Part shown: positions 44,485 to 53,962 of the stretch, one piece after another | Layout of the letters: each line of letters begins with the position of its first letter | Position numbering within the stretch: the stretch's first letter is position 1 | Assembly: GCF_018457165.1 (NCBI RefSeq) | Contig: NZ_JAFMNX010000002.1 | Location: 186,001 to 250,000, forward strand | Length of the DNA stretch: 64,000 nucleotides | Source of the DNA: Tianweitania aestuarii | GTDB lineage: Bacteria; Pseudomonadota; Alphaproteobacteria; Rhizobiales; Rhizobiaceae | Direction of reading: 5' to 3' | Translations under genes and position numbers: made by a program | Notes under the pieces: model-generated | Told to the model about the DNA's origin: nothing | The model's database searches: none | The model's input: only the letters and a program-made list of their open reading frames with translations

Positions 44485-44522
44485 AAGCAAAACGCCGCCG
44501 GCGCTGAATTGCGCCGGCGGCG
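44485..44522 (-). terminator. Terminator of transglutaminase transcript
   Basis: CGCCGCCGGCGC (44493-44504) pairs perfectly over 12 bp with 44511-44522 around a TGAATT loop. On the minus strand it is followed by TTTTGCTTT. It lies 24 bp after the gene stop. Confidence 0.92.
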
Positions 44523-44545
44523 GAAAGAACCGAAGCCTGACCGGC

Positions 44546-45661
44546 TCAGGCCTCCGCAGCAGTGATCTTGTAAGAGAAGGCCTTGGCATCCAGCTCGTCG
44601 AAGCGCTGCGACGCGTCGGCCATGCCTTGCGGATACATCAGGAAAGGCACGCTCGCAGCCGAAGCCGCACCCGGCAGCGCCACATCGCGTGCGCTGTTGA
44701 AGGCGACCCAGTTGCCTTCCCAGTTGCCGAACAAGGCTGCGTCAACCGGAGCGACCAGCGGATCGCGGCGATCGCGGATCCATTCCTTCGTTTCTGCGCG
44801 CATGACCTTCAACACGTCGGCCGGATCCATCGCGACCCAGCCATAGCCTTCGAGCCAGGCTTCGGCGCGGCAATGCTGTGCGCCCGTCACATCGGCGGTG
44901 TTCGCGCCAAGCTGCTTGTAGCCGAACGCCGACGGCGCAACGCGCACGCCGTAGACGTCACGCGCCGGAACGCCCGACGCGCGCGCCATCGCAACGAACA
45001 GGCCGTTCAGATCGGCGCATTTGCCGCCCGGCGCAGCATTGGCCAGCAGCGCGGTGAGATCGCCCGAGCCGCAGCCCGGCGTATCGAGGTTGCGATAACA
45101 GGACGCAACGATCCAGTTATAGATCGCCTGCACCTTCTCGACATCGGTGTTCGCACCTGCCGTCGCCTTCGCAGCAATGTCGCCAACTACGCCATCGATC
45201 GGCGCAAGGCTGCTGCCCTTCAGCGCCGCCTCAAGCACGGCCGGATCTTCGCGCACATCGCTCTTCTTCGACCAGTCGATCGTGCGGTTGCGCGTTTCAA
45301 CCCGCGTGGTGAGCACAACCATGCGGTCTGTCTGGCCGGCATCAAACCGCGCATGCAGCATGGTCGCGCCCGAGGTGGGATCGGTGACGAACTCGGCCTG
45401 CGCCGCATTGCCGGTCCAGTTCGTGTCCAGCGTGCGCTGCCAAGCGGTATCGACGGATGGCACCGGCAGCCAGACGGAGGTCGCACCGGCTGTGTCGGGC
45501 GGCGTGACGGTGGTGGACAGGTTGAAGGCGCGCCAGTCGGATGCAGCCGGCGCATAAACACGGTCCGGCTGTGCCGCCGCGAAAGCGAAACGCGGCATAA
45601 CGGCCATCGCGCCAACGGCAAGTCCGAACTGAAGCACTTTGCGGCGCGATACCAAGGTCAT
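44546..45661 (-). CDS. Tat-exported transglutaminase-like protein
   Basis: A 371-residue protein with a twin-arginine signal (VSRRKVLQFGLAVGAMAVMPRFAFA). The Transglut_core domain holds the catalytic-type Cys in NAAPGGKCADLNGLFVAMARASGVPARDVYGVRVA, His in TGAQHCRAEAWLEGYGWVAMDPADV and the trailing Asp. Bacterial members act as periplasmic cysteine peptidases or cross-linkers. Tat export suggests it folds or binds a cofactor before transport. The start at 45661 follows AGGAGAG. Confidence 0.92.
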   Translation of the reverse strand: MTLVSRRKVLQFGLAVGAMAVMPRFAFAAAQPDRVYAPAASDWRAFNLSTTVTPPDTAGATSVWLPVPSVDTAWQRTLDTNWTGNAAQAEFVTDPTSGATMLHARFDAGQTDRMVVLTTRVETRNRTIDWSKKSDVREDPAVLEAALKGSSLAPIDGVVGDIAAKATAGANTDVEKVQAIYNWIVASCYRNLDTPGCGSGDLTALLANAAPGGKCADLNGLFVAMARASGVPARDVYGVRVAPSAFGYKQLGANTADVTGAQHCRAEAWLEGYGWVAMDPADVLKVMRAETKEWIRDRRDPLVAPVDAALFGNWEGNWVAFNSARDVALPGAASAASVPFLMYPQGMADASQRFDELDAKAFSYKITAAEA

Positions 45662-45775
45662 GACACTCTCCTGATACAGACGGTCGAACAAGCGCGTCCG
45701 GGCGCTCCAACTCAACCGGGATTTGTGATTCCTCATACCGTTTTGCATGCGCAAGCGCCAGACGGTTCGTGGCCC

Positions 45776-48700
45776 TCAGCCGCCCGGCTGATTCTCGAAA
45801 ACACCCGGCAGCGTACCCCCGGCACCCGGGGCGGACGGCGGCTGCAGCGGTTGAAGCCCCTGCGCATCCGGGATCTCCGTCGGCATCTGGAAAGGTGCCG
45901 GAAAATCCGTCGGCGGTGTGCGCGGGGTCGAAACAGAGTTCTGAGGCTCCGGCTGCGTGCGACGTTCCTCCCGCGCGCGTGCCGCTTCTTCAGCACGCTC
46001 GGTCTCGCGCCGTGCTGCCTCGGCTGCGGCTTGTTCTGCCCGCTCCGCTTCCTGTTGCGCGGCTTCGGCTGCCCGCCGTCGTTCGTCTTCCTGCCGCACG
46101 CGTTCAGCCTCCGCGGCTTCTTCGCGTGCCGTTTGCAGCGCTTCGTAATAGCGAACTTCACGCCGCAAGCGCTGTTGTTCCAGAAGCTGCGCCTGCATGG
46201 CCTCCACCCGCGCCTGCTCGATCTCGAGCGCGCGCTGCGTCAGGAACTGCGCGAGAGCGGTCGTGTCATAGCTGACCTCAGGCTCTTCCAGCGATCCGCC
46301 GATGTTCAGCGCCACAGTCGGCTCGGAACCGGCGAGCGCATTGTCACCGGCCTCGTAAGCCACGGTCGCGCGTCCATTCAGCGTGTTCTGTCCGGCATCG
46401 AGCGCCAGTTCAGTTGAAAGCGTCGCCTCCTCCGCCGCGAACTGCGTCAGCGGCATGCGCAGCGTACCGTTGGCAATGCTGAACGCGACATCGGCATTAC
46501 CGGCCTGCATCCGCCCCTGCCCGAGGATCGCCGGCGCGAAAGCTTGCACGGCCTTGTCATCCACGGTGCGGCCGATCGTGTCGGCTTGCGCAATGAGCGC
46601 CGGAAGCGCGTTCGGGTTCAACCCCTCGATCGTAACATCGCGCAGCTTGGCCGTTCCCGAACCGGACAGCGCAGCCACCACGCCATCCACCGACTTGCCG
46701 CTGCCGCTGACCGTCACGCCGAAGTCCCCGCGTCCACTCAAGGCAGACTGGCCGGTGAGTGCGGGAATATCCGCATCGTTCAAAGCAAGCTGCGCTGAAA
46801 ACAACGCGCTGCCGACGCTGTTTTGAAGGCTGGCCAACCCGCTCAAGCGCCCGCCGGCATAGTTGGCGGCAAGATCGCTGATCCGCAGACCTTCGTCGTC
46901 CAGCTTCAGGTTCATCGCGGCATTCGTGAACAGAACGCCCGCGCCCACTTCCAGCTCGCCGGTCGCCAGGCGCATGTCGAGCGTCAGCGGCAGCGTGCTC
47001 GTTGTCGCAAACGGCGTCTGCGGCCAGCTGCGATCAACCGTGGTCGCCACGCTGTCGCCGCCAAGCAGCATCGCTGCGGCTTGCGCAAGATCCACATCGC
47101 CAACCGACAGATTGCCGGTGATATGCGGCCGGCTATTACGCAGCTCGGCCGTCACATTGCCTTCGACATCGTCGTGGTTCCACGAACCTTCCACGCTCGT
47201 CGTCAGCTTCCCGGCTTCGAGCGACAGCGAGCCTGCCAGACCCACCGGTGTACCAAACCCCATGCCCGGCATGCCGAGACCGGCCGTCATCAGCCATGGC
47301 TCGATATCGCCGGCCGAAAGCCGCGCTTCACCCTGCGCCCGCGGCTCGGCCTCGCCAAATGAGACGGAACCATCAAAACCGGCATCGATGTCTTCGCCAC
47401 GCAGCGCAAAGGCGGTGCGCAGGCCATTTCCAAGCGAACCATCGAGCGACAAACTGGCTTCAGCGCGATCAAGCAGCCCGAGCGGCAGCGCGGTGACGCC
47501 GCTCAGCGCCAGCAAAGCTGCGCCATCATCATTGGCCGCATCGAGCGAGATCGTCATGGCCATGTCGGGCAGCGGCCTGGAAAGATCCGCCGTGCTGGCC
47601 GTCAGCTGCAGGCTGGTGCCGCCGCTCGTGCCCCGCGCGCTCAGCGCCAGACCGCGCGGCTGCGCTTCCGAGCCTTCGGCGCTAGCAGCACTCGCGACCA
47701 CGTCGATCTGCGTGTCAGCAAACAGACCGGGATACGCCACGGCACGATCGTTCAGCGCCTGCAGCGCCGTTATCGCGGGATAGCGACCAGCCAGCTGATT
47801 GATCAGCGGCGCGAGATCGGTGGCGACCAGCGAAGCATCGATATCGCCCGTCGGCACACCGCCGAGATTGTCGACGCTGCCTGTTGCGCTGATGCTCGTT
47901 CCTGCCAGGCCGCCGATTGCCAGACGGTCGATTTCCAGCCGCTCGCCGCGCAGCCGCAAGGCCGTGTCCAGCGTTTCCGCCACCAGCCCCGATGCGCGAA
48001 CGGGTCCCGCCTTGATCTGGAAGTCGAGGTCATGATCCGCCAGCCGCGTTTGCCCCTCATCGCTCACGAAGATCGAGGCGAAAGCCGCCAGCCCTTCGAC
48101 ATCCAGCGCATCGCCATCGAGCTTCACATTCATGGAAGGCCGCGCATTGCCCGTTTGCGCGCGCGCGATCTCGCCCTTGAAGCGGGCATCGCCGAGCTGC
48201 AATTCGAGATCGCGCAGCTCCTGCCGACCCCGGCTAGTCTCGACCGTCGCATCGAAGCCCGCAGCAGGCAGCACCCGGATCGCTTCGTCGACATCCCGCG
48301 ACAGCCAGGCCGCGAAGCCGGAGGGCTGCGCCACCGCAAGAAGCAAGCGGCCGCTGAAGCCGAAATCATCGCCGGCGCGCAACAGCCCACTGCCTTCCAA
48401 ACGCGTTCTTCCCGGCAGGCTCGCCGCAAACGTGTCGAGCTGCCAGCCCTGCGGCGCCGGTTGCGCCGAAAGCCTGACATCGCGGATCGTCGTATCGCCG
48501 GCAACCACCGCTGGCAGGTTCACTTCAACCGTGCCGGGAATGGTCGGACGCGGCAAGGCACTCACCACGCGCTCCAGCGCAGTCAGCCTCTGTTCCAGCG
48601 TCACGCCTTTAGCATCAGCGCCGGCAACGGTTTCATCGAACCGCACCTGCGCGCCATCGGCACGAATAACAAAGCGCGGCGCGGCTCCAAAGGAGATTTC

Positions 48701-49621
48701 CGCCGTGCCATCTGCCGTATAGGGGCTTTCGATCGGGCCGGTCTCGAACCGCGCCTCGTTCAGCGCCAGCCGCTCGCTCGACAGGTCGAACGCGCCCGAA
48801 ACCCGGTAATCGGGCACAGGCGGCGGTGCCGCAGGCTCGCCCTCGCGCGGCTTGGGCGGCATCGCATTGCTCGCCGTCAGCCGCAGCGCGCCGGCATAAT
48901 TGGGCTTGCGATCGGCAAATCGCAGCGTGCCGTCGAGATCAACCGCGATCGGATAAGCGTCCGGACCGCCTGCAATCCGCAACCGCATGCCACCCGTTTC
49001 ATCCACCGCACCGGTGCTGATGCTGAGCGTCGATGGGAGACCATCGAGCTTCATGGTGCCATCCATGCGCCAGGGGCCCGCCAGCGTGCGCGCCGACAGG
49101 CTGGCATCCAGATCCGTCACGCTGTGCGTCAGCCCACTCGGCCCATGCACGAGATCGATCTTGCCGTCGGTGATGGTCAGCGCTTCCACGGAAATCTGGT
49201 GCGGATCGAACGGCGTCGATGACGGCACCGCCCAGTCGATCGTCCCGTTCTGGTCCACGGCGACCCGCAGATGCGGGCGCACCAACCGCATGTCGAAGAT
49301 CCGAAACTCGCCCGACATCAGCGGCGCGAGCTCGGCATCCATAGAGAATGTTTCCGCCGTCATGGCGGTTTCGCCGGGCCGCGTGCCCGCCACATGCACG
49401 TCGGAAAAGGTCACGGACGGGAACGGAAGAAGCCGCGCGCTGGCATCGCCTTCCACCGTCACCTGCCGCCCCAGGATCTTGCTCGCTTCGGCCTCGAACT
49501 GCGCCCGGTAGTTCGTCCAGTCGATGAAATACGGACCGATCAGCGCTGTTGTCAGCACAAGAACGATCAAGCTTCCAACGATGACGAACAAACGGGCCAG
49601 AATACCTGCTCCAAGGCTCAT
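45776..49621 (-). CDS. Large AsmA family envelope protein
   Basis: A 1281-residue protein anchored by one N-terminal helix (LARLFVIVGSLIVLVLTTALIGPYF) followed by the AsmA start DWTNYRAQFEAEASKILGRQVTVEGDASARLLPFPSVTFSDVHV. A long beta-rich groove region has repeated strand units, and the AsmA_2-type C-terminal part has LSGSGTAKLRDVTIEGLNPNALPALIAQAD. Such AsmA/TamB/VPS13-like proteins are thought to bridge the periplasm and carry phospholipids to the outer membrane. The last about 150 residues are a charged Glu/Ala/Arg coiled-coil and Pro-rich tail (residues 1130-1281), not a usual AsmA part. It lies 114 bp upstream of the transglutaminase start on the same strand. Confidence 0.92.
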   Translation of the reverse strand: MSLGAGILARLFVIVGSLIVLVLTTALIGPYFIDWTNYRAQFEAEASKILGRQVTVEGDASARLLPFPSVTFSDVHVAGTRPGETAMTAETFSMDAELAPLMSGEFRIFDMRLVRPHLRVAVDQNGTIDWAVPSSTPFDPHQISVEALTITDGKIDLVHGPSGLTHSVTDLDASLSARTLAGPWRMDGTMKLDGLPSTLSISTGAVDETGGMRLRIAGGPDAYPIAVDLDGTLRFADRKPNYAGALRLTASNAMPPKPREGEPAAPPPVPDYRVSGAFDLSSERLALNEARFETGPIESPYTADGTAEISFGAAPRFVIRADGAQVRFDETVAGADAKGVTLEQRLTALERVVSALPRPTIPGTVEVNLPAVVAGDTTIRDVRLSAQPAPQGWQLDTFAASLPGRTRLEGSGLLRAGDDFGFSGRLLLAVAQPSGFAAWLSRDVDEAIRVLPAAGFDATVETSRGRQELRDLELQLGDARFKGEIARAQTGNARPSMNVKLDGDALDVEGLAAFASIFVSDEGQTRLADHDLDFQIKAGPVRASGLVAETLDTALRLRGERLEIDRLAIGGLAGTSISATGSVDNLGGVPTGDIDASLVATDLAPLINQLAGRYPAITALQALNDRAVAYPGLFADTQIDVVASAASAEGSEAQPRGLALSARGTSGGTSLQLTASTADLSRPLPDMAMTISLDAANDDGAALLALSGVTALPLGLLDRAEASLSLDGSLGNGLRTAFALRGEDIDAGFDGSVSFGEAEPRAQGEARLSAGDIEPWLMTAGLGMPGMGFGTPVGLAGSLSLEAGKLTTSVEGSWNHDDVEGNVTAELRNSRPHITGNLSVGDVDLAQAAAMLLGGDSVATTVDRSWPQTPFATTSTLPLTLDMRLATGELEVGAGVLFTNAAMNLKLDDEGLRISDLAANYAGGRLSGLASLQNSVGSALFSAQLALNDADIPALTGQSALSGRGDFGVTVSGSGKSVDGVVAALSGSGTAKLRDVTIEGLNPNALPALIAQADTIGRTVDDKAVQAFAPAILGQGRMQAGNADVAFSIANGTLRMPLTQFAAEEATLSTELALDAGQNTLNGRATVAYEAGDNALAGSEPTVALNIGGSLEEPEVSYDTTALAQFLTQRALEIEQARVEAMQAQLLEQQRLRREVRYYEALQTAREEAAEAERVRQEDERRRAAEAAQQEAERAEQAAAEAARRETERAEEAARAREERRTQPEPQNSVSTPRTPPTDFPAPFQMPTEIPDAQGLQPLQPPSAPGAGGTLPGVFENQPGG

Positions 49622-49730
49622 ACCGGCGCGAACCGGCTTTGCTTCATTCAGTGTAAAGGCTTAAGCGCCCGGCTTGAAGCGCTCAAGCCAGGCGATCCCG
49701 TTCTTTCCCGCGTTGAATCGCTTTAACAGC

Positions 49731-51140
49731 TTAAGCCGTTAAGATCTTGCCGGGATTCATGATGTTGAGCGGATCGATGGCCGCCTTGATCGCCTTCATG
49801 ACGTCCACGGCGCCGCCAAGCTCTTCGCGCAGATAGGCCATCTTGCCCTGCCCGATTCCGTGCTCGCCGGTGATCGTTCCGTCCATGGCGATCGCGCGCC
49901 GCGCCAGCCGCTCGATGAAGCCTTCCGCACGCTCGATCTCGTCCGGATCGTTCATGTCGATCAGAACCAGCGTGTGGAAATTGCCATCACCGGCATGACC
50001 CACGATCGGCGCGATCAAACCGGTTTCGGCGATGTCCTTCTCGGTTTCTGCGATGCAGTCCGCCAAGCGCGAAATCGGCACGCAGGCATCGGTCGACAGC
50101 GCCTTCTTCTCCGGCGCCAGCGCTTCGGCGGCATGATAAGCGTTGTGCCGCGCCTTCCAAAGCTTGGCACGTTCTTCCGCAACCTTGGTCCAGCGGAACG
50201 GTCCGCCGTTCAGCTCGCTTGCGATCTCGCCGAACAATTCCGCCTGCTCGGCCACGCCCGTTTCCGAACCGTGGAACTCCAGGAACAAACAGGGCTGCTC
50301 GGGATAATCCGACTTGTTGTAGCGGTTGATCGCTTCCATCTGCAGCGCGTTGACGATCTCGATGCGCGCGACAGGAATGCCCATCTGCACCGTCATGATC
50401 ACCGCCTGACAAGCCGCATCGAGGCTCGGGAACGTGCAGATGCCGCCCGAAATCGCCTGCGGAATGCCGTAAAGCTTGAGCGTGATCGCAGTGATGACCC
50501 CGAGCGTCCCTTCCGAGCCCACCATCAGCCGCGTCAGATCATAGCCCGTGCTGCTCTTCTTGGCGCGCTTGGCGGTCTTGATGATCGAGCCATCCGGCAT
50601 CACCACTTCAAGCGCCAGAACATTGTCGCGCATCGTGCCATAGCGCACCGCATTGGTGCCGGAAGCGCGCGTCGCCGCCATGCCGCCGAGCGTCGCGTTG
50701 GCGCCCGGATCGATCGGGAAAAACAGGCCGGTGTCGCGCAGATGGACGTTCAGCTCCTCGCGCGTCAGACCCGGCTGGATCGTCACGTCGAGATCGTCGG
50801 CATCGATCGCGATCACCTTGTTCATGCGCGCCATGTCCAGGCAGATACCGCCCGCCGGCGCATTCACCTGGCCTTCAAGCGAAGAGCCCACGCCGAACGG
50901 GATCACCGGCACGCGGTTGGCCGCGCACAGCTTCACGATCTCGCTGACCTCTTCCGTTGTTTCGGGCCATACAACCGCATCCGGCGCCTGGGTCGGAATA
51001 TAGGTCGTGGTATGCCCGTGCTGTTCGCGAAAACTCTGGCCGGTCTGCACCCGACCGCCGAAGCGTTCCTTCAGCGCAGAAACGACAACTGCAATCCCGT
51101 CTTCGTTGCGCGCTGCTGCAACCGCATCCTTCAACGCCAT
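49731..51140 (-). CDS. FAD-linked D-lactate/glycolate dehydrogenase-type oxidase
   Basis: A 469-residue FAD enzyme of the GlcD/Dld (VAO) family. The FAD_binding_4 half has VIPFGVGSSLEGQVNAPAGGICLDMARMNKV and the PGANATLGGMAATRASGTNAVRYGTMRDNVL dinucleotide loop. The C-terminal FAD-oxidase half has GHAGDGNFHTLVLID and GTITGEHGIGQGKMAYL, with the catalytic and metal histidines. It matches cytochrome-linked D-lactate dehydrogenase in length and motifs and likely feeds electrons to the respiratory chain. No glcE/glcF genes follow, favouring a one-subunit enzyme. GGGAGAG precedes the start. Confidence 0.9.
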   Translation of the reverse strand: MALKDAVAAARNEDGIAVVVSALKERFGGRVQTGQSFREQHGHTTTYIPTQAPDAVVWPETTEEVSEIVKLCAANRVPVIPFGVGSSLEGQVNAPAGGICLDMARMNKVIAIDADDLDVTIQPGLTREELNVHLRDTGLFFPIDPGANATLGGMAATRASGTNAVRYGTMRDNVLALEVVMPDGSIIKTAKRAKKSSTGYDLTRLMVGSEGTLGVITAITLKLYGIPQAISGGICTFPSLDAACQAVIMTVQMGIPVARIEIVNALQMEAINRYNKSDYPEQPCLFLEFHGSETGVAEQAELFGEIASELNGGPFRWTKVAEERAKLWKARHNAYHAAEALAPEKKALSTDACVPISRLADCIAETEKDIAETGLIAPIVGHAGDGNFHTLVLIDMNDPDEIERAEGFIERLARRAIAMDGTITGEHGIGQGKMAYLREELGGAVDVMKAIKAAIDPLNIMNPGKILTA

Positions 51141-51262
51141 GACACTCTCCCGATCGTCTTCAAACCCGCGACGCAGCGACGGGCTCTTTCATCATGCGCC
51201 TTCTATCGTTTATCCCGGACGGACGCACCGATTTTTCCTGAGGTCATATGAGGAGATTGCCC

Positions 51263-51757
51263 ATGAACTCGACAAAGCCCCTGCCCGCTCCCTTCACATC
51301 CACGCCGCTCGATATTCAGAAGGACTGGATCGACTACAACGGCCACCTCAACATGGCCTATTACAATGTCCTGTTCGATCGCGGCCTCGATCAGGCCTGG
51401 GACGTGCTCGGCATCGGCGCGACCTATGCGGCGACGCGCAAGCTCACCACCTACACGGCGGAAGTCCACATCTGTTATGTCCGCGAACTTCATCTCGGCG
51501 CGCAGGTCATCGTTTCGACGCAGGTGCTCGATGCCGACGAGAAGCGCCTCCACGTGTTCCAGGAAATTCACCACGTCGATGGCTGGCTTGCCGCGACATC
51601 GGAAAGCCTGACGCTGCATGTCGACATGGCCGGCCCCAAGGTCACGCCCTTCCCCGCCGACATCAAGGCCAACATCGACGCCATGCTTGCCGCCCATGCC
51701 GAACTCCCCCAGCCGGACCGCGCCGGCCGCAAGATCGGCATCATCAGAAAATCCTGA
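51263..51757 (+). CDS. Hotdog-fold acyl-CoA thioesterase
   Basis: A 164-residue protein of the 4-hydroxybenzoyl-CoA thioesterase family. It has the motif DWIDYNGHLNMAYYNVLFDRGLDQAWDVLG with the catalytic Asp, the central LTTYTAEVHICYVRELHLGAQVIVSTQVLD, and a C-terminal extension. Closest remembered relatives are the betainyl-CoA thioesterases of carnitine catabolism (CdhB), but no carnitine gene is adjacent. The second ATG (51263) is chosen because GAGGAGA lies at ideal spacing before it. Confidence 0.88.
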   Translation: MNSTKPLPAPFTSTPLDIQKDWIDYNGHLNMAYYNVLFDRGLDQAWDVLGIGATYAATRKLTTYTAEVHICYVRELHLGAQVIVSTQVLDADEKRLHVFQEIHHVDGWLAATSESLTLHVDMAGPKVTPFPADIKANIDAMLAAHAELPQPDRAGRKIGIIRKS

Positions 51758-51763
51758 GCTGGT

Positions 51764-51777
51764 TTGATCTGGATCAA
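51764..51777 (+). promoter_or_regulatory. Perfect FNR/FixK box
   Basis: TTGAT (51764-51768), CTGG, ATCAA (51773-51777) is an exact match to the FNR/FixK/FnrN consensus, including the CTGG centre favoured in rhizobia. Its centre is 61 bp before the small reading frame at 51832; placing it at -41.5 would put the start of transcription near 51812, leaving a 20-nt leader that contains the AAGGAG. Confidence 0.8.
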
Positions 51778-51831
51778 GTCCGGTCGGCGCGGTGTCTCCT
51801 AGAACGGTTCCCACACAAGGAGCACCAAGCC

Positions 51832-51933
51832 ATGCCAACCGAAACCTACATCACGCTTGCAGCCGTTCTCGCAGTCTTCCTGTTCTTCGCCAGCGTCACC
51901 ATCTTCTGCGACCTGTCGTCTAAGGAACACTGA
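51832..51933 (+). CDS. 33-residue single-helix membrane peptide under FNR-type control
   Basis: A short frame starting ATGCCAACC, with AAGGAG at good spacing and a perfect FNR/FixK box upstream. The peptide has a short polar N-terminus (MPTET), one hydrophobic helix (YITLAAVLAVFLFFASVTIF) and a charged end CDLSSKEH. Length and layout resemble small subunits or assembly peptides of respiratory complexes (CydX, CcoQ, KdpF types), but the sequence matches none of those I know. It is transcribed toward the GST gene, whose stop codon lies 5 bp away. The low-oxygen role is inferred from the box. Confidence 0.75.
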   Translation: MPTETYITLAAVLAVFLFFASVTIFCDLSSKEH

Positions 51934-51938
51934 CGCCC

Positions 51939-52559
51939 TTAGCCGTAGTCGTAAGGCCCGCCCTTCTTGAGCGCACGTTTATAGGCTGGCCGCGACTGGA
52001 TCTTGGTCAGCCAGGCGATCGTCTTCGGTCGGCTGCGATCAAGCCCGGCCCGGGCGCGTGCCGCTTCCAGCGGAAAGCTCATCATGATGTCGGCGGCCGA
52101 AAGCTCGTCGCCGGCAAACCACTGCCGCTGCTTCAACGCGCTTTCCACGAAATCCAGATGCACGTCGATCATCGGCTGGATCCGCTTCATCGCGATCCGC
52201 CCCATGATCGGGATCTTGCTCAGAACCAGCTTCAAAAGAAGCGGCGGCATCAGCGAACCTTCCGCATAATGCAGGAAGGTCCGATACCGCAGCGCGCCAT
52301 CGATATCATCGGGCGGCCCAAGGCGTCCGCCGGATTTGGCCACCAGATATTCCACGATCGCCCCGCTTTCGGCGATCACCCGACCCTCATCCTCGATCAC
52401 CGGCGCCTTGCCCAGCGGATGCACCTGCTTCAACTCCGGCGGCGCCATCATGCTCGGCAACCGCTCGTAGCGCTTGATCTCATAAGGCAGACCCAGTTCC
52501 TCCAGCATCCACAGCACACGCTGCGAACGGGAGTTGTTGAGGTGGTGAAAGATGATCAT
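51939..52559 (-). CDS. Glutathione S-transferase
   Basis: A 206-residue GST. The N-terminal thioredoxin-like domain has HHLNNSRSQRVLWMLEELGLPYEIKRYERLP with the Ser of NSRS in the glutathione-activating position and the cis-Pro GKAPVIEDEGRVIAESGAIVEYLV. The C-terminal helical domain has DELSAADIMMSFPLEAARA (N-capping box). It is a typical bacterial detoxification GST. The ATG at 52559 begins the conserved domain. Confidence 0.93.
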   Translation of the reverse strand: MIIFHHLNNSRSQRVLWMLEELGLPYEIKRYERLPSMMAPPELKQVHPLGKAPVIEDEGRVIAESGAIVEYLVAKSGGRLGPPDDIDGALRYRTFLHYAEGSLMPPLLLKLVLSKIPIMGRIAMKRIQPMIDVHLDFVESALKQRQWFAGDELSAADIMMSFPLEAARARAGLDRSRPKTIAWLTKIQSRPAYKRALKKGGPYDYG

Positions 52560-52700
52560 CTTGTGTCCGCCTGCGCCATTGGAGAGGTCATGGGCTTCTA
52601 GATAAGCCATTCTCCGCAACCGCCAACCTGCGCGCCATCAGCGCTATGCAGCGACCGACACTTTGATTACTAGCCATGCCGATGATCCCTGGGGTGCAGC

Positions 52701-53906
52701 ATGGTCGACGTCGGCTGGATTGCGTATGTTAGCCTGACTACTGGCTTCGGCGTTGCGATTGCGGCCGCTCTCATGGTGAGGTCGGAGCCCTCACCCGCCG
52801 GCAGGATCGGCTGTATCGATGGATTGCGAGGCTACCTCGCTTTTTCCGTTGTTGCCCACCATTATCTGATCGGCTGGAACTACGTCATTTCAGGCGAATG
52901 GGTCGCACCATCCAACCCGCTCCTTGCCAATCTTGGCCCGGCCGCGGTGTCCGTATTCTTCATGATCACCGGATTGCTTTTCTATCTGCGTATCGACCGC
53001 GCAGAGGTCGGGTGGCTGAAGCTTTATGTCGGACGCATCTTCCGCATTGCGCCGCTATGGTTCACCGCGGTTGCAGCGGTTGTTCTCGTGTCCCTTGCAC
53101 GAACCGGCTGGAACGGTGACGCGAGCATTCTTGCGCCCATCCTGAACTGGATCTTCCTTTGGGGCTTTCCCGATATAGGCGGCTACAGTTCTTCGATTGT
53201 AATCGCCGGCGTCGCCTGGACGCTGCGCTACGAAGCGCTGTTCTACATTCTTCTGCCGCTTCTCGCGCTTGGCGTCAGCGTCCTGCCGCGGCATCCGCTC
53301 GTCCGCATGCCCGCCTTCATGGCCATCGCAGCGCTGAGCAGTACACTGCCCGCCTATTCGTTTGCCGGCTTCATCATCAACTTCGCTGCACCGTTCTTCT
53401 GGGGAATGGCGACAGCAGAAGCGCTGAAACTTCCGAGATTCTGTGCTCTCTTGCGATTGGGTCCAGCCTCGCTGCTTGGCGCGCTCTGCCTCACGGCTGC
53501 CTTGCTTATCCCGCGGCCTGCCTACGCGGCCTGGGCCTATGCTCCGCTCTTTTGCTTCTTCCTGACTGTGGCGGCAGGAAACACGTATAGGGGCTTGCTG
53601 ACGGCACGGCCGTCTCTCGTTCTCGGCGATGTGAGTTATAGCATCTACCTGATGCAAGGCATCATCATTCACGCCCTTATGGTGATCGGTTTTCCTGACA
53701 CCTTCTCCACCTCGGGCACACTGGGTTGGGCAGCACTTCCTCCAACCTTCTTTGTCTTGGCTGTGACTTCGTTGGTCACATACAGATGGATCGAGCGCCC
53801 CGGCATTGCCCTTGGACGAGCATTGACGCGGCAACCGAAAAAGAAGGTCGGTGCCTCAAAATCGGAAGCCGTTGTCGATCGAGAAATCGACAGAGCCGGG
53901 ATCTAG
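52701..53906 (+). CDS. Acyltransferase 3 family membrane protein (OafA-like)
   Basis: A 401-residue protein with about ten membrane helices. The family opening GCIDGLRGYLAFSVVAHHYLIGW has the Arg and His pairs of Acyl_transf_3; VSVFFMITGLLFYLRID and ILNWIFLWGFPDIG follow, then SYSIYLMQGIIIHAL near the C-terminus. Such enzymes O-acetylate or succinylate surface sugars such as O-antigen, Nod factors or glucans. No sugar-polymer operon is adjacent, so the acceptor is unknown. Its codon use is slightly less GC-rich than the neighbours. Confidence 0.9.
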   Translation: MVDVGWIAYVSLTTGFGVAIAAALMVRSEPSPAGRIGCIDGLRGYLAFSVVAHHYLIGWNYVISGEWVAPSNPLLANLGPAAVSVFFMITGLLFYLRIDRAEVGWLKLYVGRIFRIAPLWFTAVAAVVLVSLARTGWNGDASILAPILNWIFLWGFPDIGGYSSSIVIAGVAWTLRYEALFYILLPLLALGVSVLPRHPLVRMPAFMAIAALSSTLPAYSFAGFIINFAAPFFWGMATAEALKLPRFCALLRLGPASLLGALCLTAALLIPRPAYAAWAYAPLFCFFLTVAAGNTYRGLLTARPSLVLGDVSYSIYLMQGIIIHALMVIGFPDTFSTSGTLGWAALPPTFFVLAVTSLVTYRWIERPGIALGRALTRQPKKKVGASKSEAVVDREIDRAGI

Positions 53907-53962
53907 AGAACCGCCGGAACCCTCTTCATCGTCGCGACTGGCTCATCCGGCGCAGCGAGGTT

